Notes: generated from the sequence alone by a model not told the origin. Shown: positions 26,272-34,522, counted from the first letter of the stretch. The stretch is DNA of 64,000 bases from Pseudomonas nitroreducens NBRC 12694 (GCF_002091755.1 NZ_BDAI01000002.1:62001-126000); one strand, 5' to 3'. A program made the numbers and translations.

Positions 26272-28245
26272 ATGAGCTCATCCGGCAAGCCAAGGACAAC
26301 CCTGAACCCTCCGGTCTTCTATACCAGCGCGGCGCTGATCCTGCTGCTGGTGCTCTACGCCGTGCTCTTCAAGAGCCAGGCCCAGACGCAGTTCGAACAC
26401 ATCCAGCAGTGGATCTTCACCAACGCCAGCTGGTTCTACATCCTCGCGGTGGCGCTGATCCTGATCAGCGTGGTGTTCCTCGCGGTCAGTCGCTACGGCG
26501 ACATCAAGCTCGGGCCCGATCACAGCGAGCCCGAGTATCGCAGCAGCAGCTGGTTCGCCATGCTGTTCTCCGCCGGCATGGGCATCGGCCTGATGTTCTT
26601 CGGCGTGGCCGAACCGGTGATGCACTTCACCAGCCCGCCGGTAGGCGAGGCGGGCACGGTCACCGCGGCTCGCGAAGCGATGAAGATCACCTTCTTCCAC
26701 TGGGGCCTGCATGCCTGGGCGATCTACGCCATCGTCGGGCTGATCCTGGCCTACTTCAGCTTCCGCAAGGGCCTGCCGCTGACATTGCGCTCGGCGCTGT
26801 ATCCGCTGATCGGCGAGCGCATCTACGGCCCGATCGGCCATGCAGTGGACATCTTCGCCATCCTCGGCACGGTGTTCGGCGTCGCCACCTCACTGGGTTA
26901 TGGCGTGCTGCAGATCAACAGTGGCTTCCACCACCTGTTCGGCCTGCCGGTGAATGCGACGGTGCAGATCATCCTCATCGCCGCGACCTGCGCCCTGGCG
27001 ACACTCTCGGTGGCCAGCGGCCTGGACAGGGGCATCCGCATCCTTTCCGAGCTGAACCTGGCGCTGGCGGTGATCCTCATGCTGTTCGTGCTGCTGCTCG
27101 GCCCGACCGTGTTCCTGCTGCAGACCTACGTGCAGAACACCGGTGCCTACCTCTCGGACATCGTCAACAAGACCTTCAACCTCTATGCCTACGAGCCGAC
27201 CGACTGGATTGGCGGCTGGACCCTGCTGTACTGGGGCTGGTGGCTGTCCTGGTCACCGTTCGTGGGGCTGTTCATCGCACGCATCTCGCGCGGGCGGACG
27301 ATCCGCGAATTCGTCTGCGGCGTGCTCTTCGTCCCGGCCGGCTTCACCCTGCTGTGGATGACCGTGTTCGGCGATTCGGCGATCCACATGATCCTCAACG
27401 AGGGCGTGACCACCCTGGCGGCGGTTGTTGATCAGGACAGTTCCCTGGCGCTGTTCGCCTTCCTCGAGCACTTCCCGCTATCCAGCGTGGTGTCGATGGT
27501 GGCGGTGCTGATGGTGGTGGTGTTCTTCGTCACCTCGGCAGACTCCGGGGCGCTGGTGGTGGACATGCTCGCGTCCTCGGGGCACTCCCACTCGCCGTTG
27601 TGGCAGCGCATTTTCTGGTCGGTGAGCATTGGCGTGGTGGCGGTGGCATTGCTGCTGGCGAACGGGCTGAAGGCCCTGCAGACAGCGACCATCGCCAGTG
27701 CGTTGCCATTCTCGGCGATCCTGCTGGCGTCCATCTGGGGACTGTTCCGCGCGCTGCACCTGGATGCCACGCGGCGCGGCCTGCGCCACCAGTCGCTACC
27801 TGCGCCGCGGCATGCGCCACACCACGAAGGCGGTTGGCAACGGCGCCTGCGCAGTATTGCCATGCGCCCCCGGCGCGCCCACGTGACCCGCTTCATTGCC
27901 GAAGTCGTGCGGCCGGCTTGCGAGGAAGTGGCCGCCGAGTTGCGCAAGCAAGGCCATGACGTGCAGGTGCTGGAGCGCGAGGATGGCCGCGTGGCCCTGG
28001 AGCTGGTGCAGCCGGGGGAGGGCCATTTCCTCTATGAAGTCCGCCCGCGGGCCTTCACCAGCCCCAGCTTCGTTCTACTGGAGGAGGACGAGGGCACCGA
28101 GGCGCGCAAGTACTTCCGCGCCGAGGTTCACCTGCGCGAAGGCGGGCAGGATTACGACGTAATGGGGTGGAACCGCGACGATGTGATCTCCGACATCCTC
28201 GACCAGTACGAGCGGCACCTGCATTACCTCCATGTCGTGCGCTGA
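26272..28245 (+). CDS. betT: BCCT-family choline/betaine transporter (BetT-like)
   Basis: Transporter of 657 residues: 12 membrane helices in the first 510, then a long cytoplasmic C-terminal domain of about 140 residues, as in BetT proteins that are osmotically activated. Signature segments include MGIGLMFFGVAEPVMHF in helix 3 and the tryptophan-rich YWGWWLSWSPFVGLFIARISRGRT of helix 8, which forms the substrate box and family signature. Start 26272 has AGGAG 10 bases upstream and matches the family N-terminus. It ends only two bases from the convergent ClC gene. Choline is the likely but unproven substrate. Confidence 0.88.
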   Translation: MSSSGKPRTTLNPPVFYTSAALILLLVLYAVLFKSQAQTQFEHIQQWIFTNASWFYILAVALILISVVFLAVSRYGDIKLGPDHSEPEYRSSSWFAMLFSAGMGIGLMFFGVAEPVMHFTSPPVGEAGTVTAAREAMKITFFHWGLHAWAIYAIVGLILAYFSFRKGLPLTLRSALYPLIGERIYGPIGHAVDIFAILGTVFGVATSLGYGVLQINSGFHHLFGLPVNATVQIILIAATCALATLSVASGLDRGIRILSELNLALAVILMLFVLLLGPTVFLLQTYVQNTGAYLSDIVNKTFNLYAYEPTDWIGGWTLLYWGWWLSWSPFVGLFIARISRGRTIREFVCGVLFVPAGFTLLWMTVFGDSAIHMILNEGVTTLAAVVDQDSSLALFAFLEHFPLSSVVSMVAVLMVVVFFVTSADSGALVVDMLASSGHSHSPLWQRIFWSVSIGVVAVALLLANGLKALQTATIASALPFSAILLASIWGLFRALHLDATRRGLRHQSLPAPRHAPHHEGGWQRRLRSIAMRPRRAHVTRFIAEVVRPACEEVAAELRKQGHDVQVLEREDGRVALELVQPGEGHFLYEVRPRAFTSPSFVLLEEDEGTEARKYFRAEVHLREGGQDYDVMGWNRDDVISDILDQYERHLHYLHVVR

Positions 28246-28247
28246 AC

Positions 28248-29600
28248 TCAGGGCTTGTTCGGCGCCACCTTGTCGAGAATCTGCCGGGCCAGGGCATGGT
28301 AGAGCGACACCGGCGCTATCCAGCCGGAAATGGCCGCGGCCAGCAGCGTGGCGGCGAGCATGGGAATGGCCAGGTCCGGGCTGTGGGAAAGCTCCAGCAC
28401 GATCACCGAGGCGGTCAATGGCGAGCGCGTAACGCCCGCCAGATAGGCGCCCATGCCGAGCAGTGCACAGGTCTGCGGGTTGACGCCCGGCAGCAGGGAG
28501 AGCACGGGCGCGAACCCCGCGCCGACGCTCAATGATGGCGAGAACAGGCCGCCAGGGATTCCGGCCAGGTACGAGACCACGTTGGCGAGGAACTTCCAGA
28601 GCAGGAAGCTGGCGTCGGTCATCGGGTTGCCGTCGAGCAGGGCGCGGGTTTCCTCGTAGCCGGTGCCGAACACGTGGTTGCCGGAAATCACTCCGAGCAG
28701 TGCCAGTGCAAGCCCGCAGACAGCAGCGAAGCGCACCGGGAAGCGCTCTCGCACGGCGCACATCCGGCCGATCCAGCCGTGCTGCGCCGGCAGTACCAGC
28801 TTCACGTAGAGCCCACCGAGCACGCCGCCCAGCAGCGCGCAGGCGGGCACTTCGCTCCAGCCCCAGCCCGTGGGCAACCCGCCGCTGATGTCGCCAAAGT
28901 AGGAGTAGTGCCCCATCAGGCCCAGGGTGACCACGCCGCCGATCAGTACGGCGGTCAGCACCAGCCCGCTGAAGCGCTGCTCGTAGGTGCGGCTCAATTC
29001 CTCGATGGCGAAAACCACCCCGGCAAGGGGTGTGTTGAAAGCTGCCGCGATGCCGGCGGCGCCGCCCGCCAGGATCAGCCCTGCCACGGTGCGTCGGCCG
29101 TGGAGGCCCAGGCGCGTGCCGAAGGCGTAGATCACCGCGGCGCCTACGTGCACGGTAGGCCCCTCACGGCCGACCGAGCCACCGACCAGCAGGGCGCCGA
29201 GGGTGAACAGCATCCGTACCAGCGCCACCGGCAGGGCGAGCACCTGTGCACGGAATCGCCGCGATGGCGATTCCAGCGCGGCAATCACCTGCGGGATGCC
29301 ACTGCCTTTCGAGTTCACGAACCAGCGCTGGGTGATCCAGGCCAGCAGCGCAAAACCCAGCGGCGTTGCCAGTAGCGGCAACCACGGCGATACCTGCAGC
29401 ATCCGCTGGAACAACCCGAAGGAGCGATCCGCCAGCCAGGCAAAAGCCAGGGCCACCAGCCCCACCAGCAGGGCGCCGACCCAGAACGCGAGGTGCTGTC
29501 GCCATTTCAGCCAGCGCGAGCGAAGCAGTCGCCGCGTGCGCTTGCTTGCGGCGGAAACGCTTCGCGCATCGGGCTCATCTTGGAGGTCAGAGTCGGACAT
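28248..29600 (-). CDS. ClC-type chloride channel/antiporter
   Basis: Membrane protein of 450 residues with the three ClC selectivity motifs: GSGIPQ (99-104), GREGP (144-148, gating Glu146) and GGLFSP in the second half. The internal proton glutamate is also present (Glu201 in AFNTPLAGVVFAIEEL, equal to Glu203 of E. coli ClC-ec1), so a 2Cl-/H+ antiporter is more likely than a channel. It lies 96 bases downstream of the doxX gene on the same strand, so read-through from the bufferin operon is possible but unproven. It converges with betT with a 2-base gap and no terminator. Confidence 0.92.
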   Translation of the reverse strand: MSDSDLQDEPDARSVSAASKRTRRLLRSRWLKWRQHLAFWVGALLVGLVALAFAWLADRSFGLFQRMLQVSPWLPLLATPLGFALLAWITQRWFVNSKGSGIPQVIAALESPSRRFRAQVLALPVALVRMLFTLGALLVGGSVGREGPTVHVGAAVIYAFGTRLGLHGRRTVAGLILAGGAAGIAAAFNTPLAGVVFAIEELSRTYEQRFSGLVLTAVLIGGVVTLGLMGHYSYFGDISGGLPTGWGWSEVPACALLGGVLGGLYVKLVLPAQHGWIGRMCAVRERFPVRFAAVCGLALALLGVISGNHVFGTGYEETRALLDGNPMTDASFLLWKFLANVVSYLAGIPGGLFSPSLSVGAGFAPVLSLLPGVNPQTCALLGMGAYLAGVTRSPLTASVIVLELSHSPDLAIPMLAATLLAAAISGWIAPVSLYHALARQILDKVAPNKP

Positions 29601-29696
29601 CGGCGGGTAGAGGTTTCGTCCCAGAAAGACCGAGTATGACCGCTACCGGCTGAACCGGGAAAGCCAGGATGACCGTCGACGAGAGCCGCCATGCCG

Positions 29697-30164
29697 TCAG
29701 CCGATCTTCAATGCCCGGTCCAGCGACCAGGCGCCCGCGCCGCGACCAATCAGCAGCAGGAGCAGGCCGGCCCAGGACAGGTGCGTCGGCCAGGCATCGG
29801 GGTAGACGAACACTTCGATCACGGCAGTCATGCCCAGCAGCGCGAGGGCGGAGAGGCGGGTGAACAGGCCCAGCACCAGCAGGACCGGGAAGAAGTGTTC
29901 TGCGTAGGTCGCCAGGTGCGCGGCTATATAGGGTGGCACCAGCGGCAGCACGTATTCGGTCTGGAACAGCTCGTAGGTGCTCGGCGTGATGGTCAGGATG
30001 CCCTCGACCTTGGTGCGCCCGGAGAGGAAGAAGATCGAGGCGATCCCCAGGCGCGCCACCAGGCACAACAAAGAGTCGCTGAGCACGGACTGCAGGCGGC
30101 TGGCGATGGTGTTCCAGTGCTGGCGAAGGGCGCCGCCCGGGTAGTGGCTGCGGGAGATGTCCAT
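29697..30164 (-). CDS. bufD: DoxX-family membrane protein of the bufferin locus
   Basis: Protein of 155 residues with four predicted membrane helices; the first carries ARLGIASIFFLSGRTKVEG, the usual opening of DoxX proteins. DoxX members frequently accompany DUF692/DUF2063 genes and have been named BufD in bufferin clusters as I recall. A role in export, membrane redox or copper handling is inference only. It follows bufC by 10 bases on the same strand and is the last gene clearly in the operon. Confidence 0.82.
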   Translation of the reverse strand: MDISRSHYPGGALRQHWNTIASRLQSVLSDSLLCLVARLGIASIFFLSGRTKVEGILTITPSTYELFQTEYVLPLVPPYIAAHLATYAEHFFPVLLVLGLFTRLSALALLGMTAVIEVFVYPDAWPTHLSWAGLLLLLIGRGAGAWSLDRALKIG

Positions 30165-30174
30165 GGCGGCTTCC

Positions 30175-30930
30175 TCAGGTGAGTTTCAGCGGTTGGAACA
30201 CGGCGGCGCCGAGCAGGTTGCCCAGCAGTACCGTGAAGTCGAGGTCGGCTTGCGCCCTGAGCGCCAGGGTCGATGCCTGATCGAGGTCATGACCGCTGGC
30301 GCAGGCATCGAGGAAGGCGCAACCGCCCACGTCCAGTGCCTGCCAGGTGACGCCCTCGGCATGGCCGACCAGCAGCGCGCCTTCAGCGTGCCAGGGCAGC
30401 TCTTCGGGCAATGGCAGCGCTTCGCGGTTGTAGCGCCAGATGCTGTAGATCGGCTGTTGGTCGAACCAGCGCCAGCGCGCGCTGGCGCGGGGTTGCAGGT
30501 GACAGGGAGCAAGGTCGGAAGCGGTCATGCCCGCCAGGTCGGACCACTGCAGCGCAGGCTCCTGTGGCGCGGTGTAGGCTTCCAGCCACAAGCGGTCGAG
30601 ACGCGCCACGCCGGCCAGGTAGGGCAACTCGCGCGCGGGTTCGAAGGCGTCGAGGAAATCGGCGAAGTCTTCGCCGTAGAGCACCAGGCGAGCGTCGTTC
30701 GGCGGTGTCTGCTGTGCGTGGATGGTCGCCGCGCCGCGCAGCCAGTCGGTGCCGACCAGGCGTTCGACACTGGGGAAGTTGTCGCACAAGGCGTCGGTGC
30801 AGCCCTTGAGCACGGTGTTGCGGTAGACGCTGAAGCCGGCCTGCTCGGTCAGACCTTGCAGTCCGGGGGGAGAGCGCTGGTACAGCGCTTCGACGAAAGC
30901 TTCCTGGAATCTGCCGAGGGACGTCTTCAT
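30175..30930 (-). CDS. bufC: DUF2063 protein, MNIO partner BufC
   Basis: Soluble protein of 251 residues with the DUF2063 N-terminal segment (LGRFQEAFVEALY, then FSVYRNTVLKGCTDALCDNFPSVERLVG). In databases this N-terminal part is often called a DNA-binding domain, but in gene neighbourhoods it is the fixed partner of DUF692 enzymes, comparable to MbnC beside MbnB, and is thought to help bind the precursor peptide. Its start overlaps the end of the DUF692 gene by 4 bases, so the two are coupled in translation. Function as enzyme partner is inferred from context and family knowledge. Confidence 0.87.
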   Translation of the reverse strand: MKTSLGRFQEAFVEALYQRSPPGLQGLTEQAGFSVYRNTVLKGCTDALCDNFPSVERLVGTDWLRGAATIHAQQTPPNDARLVLYGEDFADFLDAFEPARELPYLAGVARLDRLWLEAYTAPQEPALQWSDLAGMTASDLAPCHLQPRASARWRWFDQQPIYSIWRYNREALPLPEELPWHAEGALLVGHAEGVTWQALDVGGCAFLDACASGHDLDQASTLALRAQADLDFTVLLGNLLGAAVFQPLKLT

Positions 30931-31760
30931 GCGGCCACCTTCGCCCGGTTGAGGATACCCTGGGCGATTTCGCGCTCGGCCAGCAGTTCGCTGAAGGCGG
31001 GGATCTGGTCGTCGCGCTCGATCAGCGTCGGGCGCGGGCCGATGCGCCGGATCAGGTGCTGGTAGAGCTCCCAGACCGGTTCGGCGATGGGGGCGTCGTG
31101 GGAGTCGATCAGCAGCTCGCCGCGCTCGTCGTGGCTGTGCCCGGCCAGGTGGATTTCCAGGATGGCCGCGGCGGGGAATCGGTCGAGATAGCGCTTGGCA
31201 TCGAAGCCGAGATTGTGCGCGCTGACGTGTACGTTGTTGATGTCCAGCAGCAGGCCGCAGCCGGTGCGCAGCGCCAGTTCGGTGAGGAATTCGATCTCGT
31301 CCCAGTCGTGGCCGTCGAGGCGAAGGTAGTGGCTGGGGTTCTCGATGGCGATGCGCCGGCCCAGGGCATGCTGGGTGCGCTCGATGTTGTCGACGATGCG
31401 GGCCAGGGCCGCGTGGCTGCGCGGGAAGGGCAGCAGGTCCGGCAGGTACCGGCCGCGCCAGGTGGACCAGGCCAGGTGCTCGGAGATCAGCACGGGCTGC
31501 ACGCGCTCAACCAGCGCGCGCAGCCGCAGCAGATGAGCCTTGTCGGGGGCGGCGTCCGCCGCCAGGGACAGCGAAACCCCGTGCAGCGACAGCGGATGCC
31601 GTTCGGCGATCCGCTCCAGCCAGGCAAGGCGAGGGCCGCCGACCATGTAGTTTTCCGGATGCACTTCGAACCAGAGCCCTCGCGCGCAGCAGTCGAGCGC
31701 CTGAGCGTAGTGCTCGGCCTTGAGCCCAAGGCCGGCACCCGGTTGAGTCGATACGTTCAT
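30927..31760 (-). CDS. bufB: DUF692/MNIO-family multinuclear iron oxidase BufB
   Basis: TIM-barrel enzyme of 277 residues of the family that includes MbnB, which turns cysteines of a precursor peptide into oxazolone/thioamide or thiooxazole groups using iron and O2. Metal-ligand motifs are visible in order: FEVHPENY, LHGVSLSL, ISEHLAW, IENPSHYL, LLDINNVHVSA, EIHLAGH and DSHDAPI, supplying the His, Glu and Asp ligands of the iron site. It begins 16 bases after the precursor gene and overlaps bufC by 4 bases. Given the adjacent DUF2282 peptide, the substrate is almost certainly that peptide's cysteines. Confidence 0.92.
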   Translation of the reverse strand: MNVSTQPGAGLGLKAEHYAQALDCCARGLWFEVHPENYMVGGPRLAWLERIAERHPLSLHGVSLSLAADAAPDKAHLLRLRALVERVQPVLISEHLAWSTWRGRYLPDLLPFPRSHAALARIVDNIERTQHALGRRIAIENPSHYLRLDGHDWDEIEFLTELALRTGCGLLLDINNVHVSAHNLGFDAKRYLDRFPAAAILEIHLAGHSHDERGELLIDSHDAPIAEPVWELYQHLIRRIGPRPTLIERDDQIPAFSELLAEREIAQGILNRAKVAA

Positions 31761-31776
31761 GGTCGGCAGCCTGCAC

Positions 31777-32064
31777 TCAGGACTTCATCGGGGTCAGCGA
31801 GCCCATGCCGTGCGGCGTCTTGATCGAGGCGCAGGTGCCGGCCGGGACGTTCTTCCAGTGCATGCCGTCGTAGTCCTTCTTGGCGCTGCCTGCGCAGGTG
31901 GTGCCGGCGCCGGCCTTGCAGTCGTTCTTGCCGGCCAGGGCCACGCCGTAGCATTTCTCCATGGCCGCGCCCGTGCTGGCCTTGGTATTCATGTCGTCGG
32001 CCAGTGCGTTCCCGGCAAGGCCGGCAAGGGCAAGGGCGGCGGTGGCGAGGGTGAGGTTTTTCAT
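31777..32064 (-). CDS. bufA: DUF2282 bufferin precursor peptide (BufA1-like)
   Basis: Peptide of 95 residues with a Sec signal ending ALA (residue 22) and a mature part with exactly four cysteines (Cys38, 49, 57, 78) in EKCYGVALAG, KNDCKAG, TTCAGS and AGTCASI. This cysteine spacing is the hallmark of DUF2282 proteins, recognised as precursors of bufferins, copper-binding RiPPs that are modified by DUF692 enzymes and exported through the Sec route. The start at 32064 has GGGAG upstream; an ATG 11 codons earlier would precede the signal peptide. It is the first gene of the operon and is preceded by a SigF-type promoter motif. Confidence 0.92.
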   Translation of the reverse strand: MKNLTLATAALALAGLAGNALADDMNTKASTGAAMEKCYGVALAGKNDCKAGAGTTCAGSAKKDYDGMHWKNVPAGTCASIKTPHGMGSLTPMKS

Positions 32065-32124
32065 GGTGCGGTCTCCCGTTGGGTGGTGGGGCCGCACAGA
32101 GACTTCCGGCGGCTTGTCGAGTAG

Positions 32125-32150
32125 TTCGCCGGGAGTGGTGATCCGGTTAC
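32125..32150 (-). promoter_or_regulatory. Predicted ECF SigF-type promoter of the bufferin operon
   Basis: On the minus strand GTAACC (32150-32145) is followed after exactly 16 bases by CGAA (32128-32125). GTAACC-N16-CGAA is the consensus I recall for the Caulobacter ECF sigma factor SigF, which drives DUF2282/DUF692/DUF2063 genes there. Transcription would start near 32118, giving a leader of about 54 bases before bufA. Confidence 0.75.
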
Positions 32151-32281
32151 AGCCGCCTGAAGATTTTTTTGAGATTTCCCTGGGGCGGCCCTAAGGTATT
32201 GAACAGCTGCCTGTTTTTTCTGCGGGCCGGCGATCTGCCAGCAAGCGTGGGGCAGACTCGGGAAGATTTTCCTTGCGCGCT

Positions 32282-32307
32282 GTAACCAGGACGGCCGATG
32301 CAACGAA
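32282..32307 (+). promoter_or_regulatory. Second SigF-type motif overlapping the start of the sigma gene
   Basis: GTAACC (32282-32287), 16 bases, then CGAA (32304-32307) on the plus strand: the same exact pattern as the bufA promoter. It overlaps the ribosome site and first codons of the sigma gene, so a transcript starting here (about 32314) would need a later start codon, or the motif serves another purpose. Confidence 0.5.
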
Positions 32308-32888
32308 CTACCAGCCAGGACGTGTTGATCGCGCGCGAAGCGCAGCTTCAGACACTGCTGATGCAGGGCATGGCCGGTGACGCGGCGGCCTACCGCGAGT
32401 TCCTCGCCGCCCTTGGCTCGCACTTGCGCGCGTTCCTGCGCCGCCGTCTGGCGCAGCGCCCCGGCGAGGTGGAGGACCTGGTGCAGGAAGTCCTGCTGGC
32501 CGTGCACAACGCCCGCCACACCTATCGCGCAGAACAGCCACTGACGGCCTGGGTGCAGGCGATTGCGCGCTACAAGCTGGCTGACCATTTCCGCGCCTTT
32601 GCCCGTCGCGAGGCGCTGCATGATCCGCTGGACGGCGATGAGGGCGAGCTGTTCGCCACCGAGGACGACCAGCCGGCGCAGGCCAGCCGCGATCTGGGCA
32701 AACTGCTGCAGCAGTTGCCGGACAAGCAGCGCCTGCCGATCGTCCATGTGAAGCTGGAAGGGTTGTCTGTAGAGGAAACGGCAAGCCTGACCGGGCTTTC
32801 CAGTTCCGCCGTGAAGGTCGGCATCCACCGCGGGCTGAAGGCCCTGGCGAACATGATCCGAGGGTTGCGAAGCGATGAAGACCAATGA
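32298..32888 (+). CDS. sigF: ECF RNA polymerase sigma factor (SigF-like)
   Basis: Sigma-70 family protein of 196 residues containing only regions 2 and 4. Region 2 includes EVEDLVQEVLLAVHNARHTY and LTAWVQAIARYKLADHFR (about 57-100); region 4 has LPDKQRLPIVHVKLEGLSVEETASLTG with the helix-turn-helix near 150-180. ATG 32298 has AGGA 6 bases upstream; ECF relatives start nearer residue 12-22, so a later start is possible. It overlaps the DUF1109 anti-sigma gene by 14 bases and is divergent from the bufferin operon. By analogy with Caulobacter it should activate bufABCD under copper stress. Confidence 0.88.
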   Translation: MQRTTSQDVLIAREAQLQTLLMQGMAGDAAAYREFLAALGSHLRAFLRRRLAQRPGEVEDLVQEVLLAVHNARHTYRAEQPLTAWVQAIARYKLADHFRAFARREALHDPLDGDEGELFATEDDQPAQASRDLGKLLQQLPDKQRLPIVHVKLEGLSVEETASLTGLSSSAVKVGIHRGLKALANMIRGLRSDEDQ

Positions 32889-33516
32889 ACTGATCGACCT
32901 GCTGGCTGCCGGCGAAAGCGCGGTCGATCGGCGAGCGCTGGGCAAGCGCTTCGCTCTGGCTCTGCTGGGCGGCGGCCTGGGCGCGATACTGCTGATGGCC
33001 GCGCTCTATGGGGTGCGCGCGGACCTCGCTGACGTCGCGCGGACTCCGCTGTTCTGGGCCAAGGTCGCGCTGCCCGGCAGCCTGGCGCTGATCGCGTACG
33101 GGTTGAGCAGCCGCCTGGCGCGGCCGGGGGTCAAGGGCGGTGCTGCGTGGCTGCTGCTCGGGCTGCCGGTGCTGCTGGTATGGCTGGGTGGCGCGGTGGA
33201 GCTGGCCGCGGTGCCTGCCGAAGCGCGCGCCGGGCTGATACTGGGCAAGACCTGGCGCACCTGCCCGCTGAACATTGCGCTGCTCTCGATACCCACATTC
33301 ATCGCCGTCTTCTGGGCGCTGCGTGGGTTGGCGCCCACCCGGCTGCGCCTGGCCGGTGCTGCTGGCGGTCTGCTCGCCGGGGCTACCTCGACCCTGGCGT
33401 ACTGCCTGCACTGCCCGGAGATGGGCATTCCCTTCTGGGGCGTGTGGTACCTGCTCGGCATGCTCCTGCCTACGCTGCTGGGCCTGGCCCTGGGGCCGCG
33501 CCTGTTGCGCTGGTAG
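32875..33516 (+). CDS. nrsF: DUF1109 membrane anti-sigma factor (NrsF-like)
   Basis: Protein of 213 residues with a short cytoplasmic N-terminus and six predicted membrane helices from residue 25 onward. Three cysteines are present: Cys130 (TWRTCPLN) and Cys177/Cys180 (YCLHCPEM). Caulobacter NrsF holds SigF inactive and responds through two conserved periplasmic cysteines at nearly the same positions (about 131 and 181, from memory). The 14-base overlap with the sigma gene indicates coupled synthesis of sigma and anti-sigma. The pair with the divergent bufferin operon makes a signal-responsive switch likely. Confidence 0.88.
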   Translation: MKTNELIDLLAAGESAVDRRALGKRFALALLGGGLGAILLMAALYGVRADLADVARTPLFWAKVALPGSLALIAYGLSSRLARPGVKGGAAWLLLGLPVLLVWLGGAVELAAVPAEARAGLILGKTWRTCPLNIALLSIPTFIAVFWALRGLAPTRLRLAGAAGGLLAGATSTLAYCLHCPEMGIPFWGVWYLLGMLLPTLLGLALGPRLLRW

Positions 33517-33540
33517 GGGCGTGCCGGCAACACGCCTACC
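33512..33540 (+). terminator. Hairpin at the end of nrsF
   Basis: Stem ggcgtg/cacgcc (33518-33523 with 33531-33536), extended by ggta/tacc across a 2-base bulge, directly at the nrsF stop codon. No T-run follows, so termination strength is uncertain. Confidence 0.4.
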
Positions 33541-33695
33541 AGGCTGCGAAGGCTTGTGAACGCCCGGCGGCCCCCGCGCCCGGACATGCGCCACATACCG
33601 GTAAGCCTGCGCAGGGGGCGCGTGTCCTGGCGGGATAAACTGGCGTCTATCGGCTGCGTACCGACTTCATTCCGTCTCCAATCGCAAGGAAATCC

Positions 33696-34457
33696 ATGAC
33701 CGACGTCGTCGACCTGTTCGACATCCAGTATTTCTGGAACCTGCTTGCCATCCTCTGGTTCCTCTTCTGCTGGATCGGCTACACCCGCTACGCCAAGACC
33801 AAGGCCCGCGACACCGCGTGCCTGGCCAGCGTGTTGCATCTCTACCGCCAGGACTGGATGCGTCGCGTGCTGCTGCGCGACAACCGCGTGGCGGACGCCA
33901 GCGTGATCGGCAACCTGGAGCGCAACGCCTCGTTCTTCGCTTCCAGCACCCTGATCATCCTGGCCGGTATCCTCACCCTGCTGGGCTCGGCCGAGCGCAC
34001 GATATCGGTGCTCGCCGACCTGCCTTTCGTGACGCCGCCCACTCGCGGGCTTTCAGAGCTGAAGCTGCTGTGCCTGGCGGTGGTATTCGTCTATGCCTTC
34101 TTCACCTTCAGCTGGTGCATGCGCCAATACAACTTCGCGGCGGTGCTGATCGGTTCGGCGCCCATGGTGGGGGAGCGCAACGTCGGCGAGCTGGAGCGCA
34201 AATCCTTCGCCGAGCGCGCGGCACGCGTGGTGTCGCTGGCGGCGCACCAGTTCAACCAGGGCCTGCGCACCTACTACTTCGGCCTGGCGATGCTGGCCTG
34301 GTTCATCAACCCCTGGATCTTCATGCTGGTGACGGCGGGTGTAGTGGGCGTGCTGTACCAGCGTGAATTCCACTCCAGCGTGCTCCATGTGATGGTCTAC
34401 ACGCCGACGCCCCAGAGCGACGCGCCACGGGACAACGACATTCCTCCCAGCGGCTGA
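33696..34457 (+). CDS. DUF599 family membrane protein
   Basis: Protein of 253 residues with about four membrane helices (near 14-32, 79-100, 120-140 and 200-228). The segment HLYRQDWMRRVLLRDNRVADASVIG between the first two helices and FTFSWCMRQYNFAAVLIG in the third are characteristic of DUF599. Function is unknown. It stands alone, preceded by a 179-base gap and followed by a strong terminator. The last 25 residues are hydrophilic and probably disordered. Confidence 0.85.
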   Translation: MTDVVDLFDIQYFWNLLAILWFLFCWIGYTRYAKTKARDTACLASVLHLYRQDWMRRVLLRDNRVADASVIGNLERNASFFASSTLIILAGILTLLGSAERTISVLADLPFVTPPTRGLSELKLLCLAVVFVYAFFTFSWCMRQYNFAAVLIGSAPMVGERNVGELERKSFAERAARVVSLAAHQFNQGLRTYYFGLAMLAWFINPWIFMLVTAGVVGVLYQREFHSSVLHVMVYTPTPQSDAPRDNDIPPSG

Positions 34458-34476
34458 GCGGCAAACGGCAGAAACG

Positions 34477-34503
34477 ACAAGGCCCGCAAAATGCGGGCCT
34501 TGT
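34477..34503. terminator. Bidirectional terminator
   Basis: Perfect 12-bp stem acaaggcccgca/tgcgggccttgt (34477-34488 with 34492-34503) with a 3-base loop, lying between the convergent DUF599 and small lipoprotein genes and able to serve both. Confidence 0.85.
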
Positions 34504-34522
34504 CTTGTGCAGCGCAAGCGAC

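Noticed and set aside
23879..26299. 806-residue minus-strand frame across pqiB-pqiC
   Set aside because: Antisense to three well-supported pqi genes; no family resemblance.
27600..27959. Extra gene within the betT C-terminal region
   Set aside because: Alternate-frame reading of the cytoplasmic tail of the transporter.
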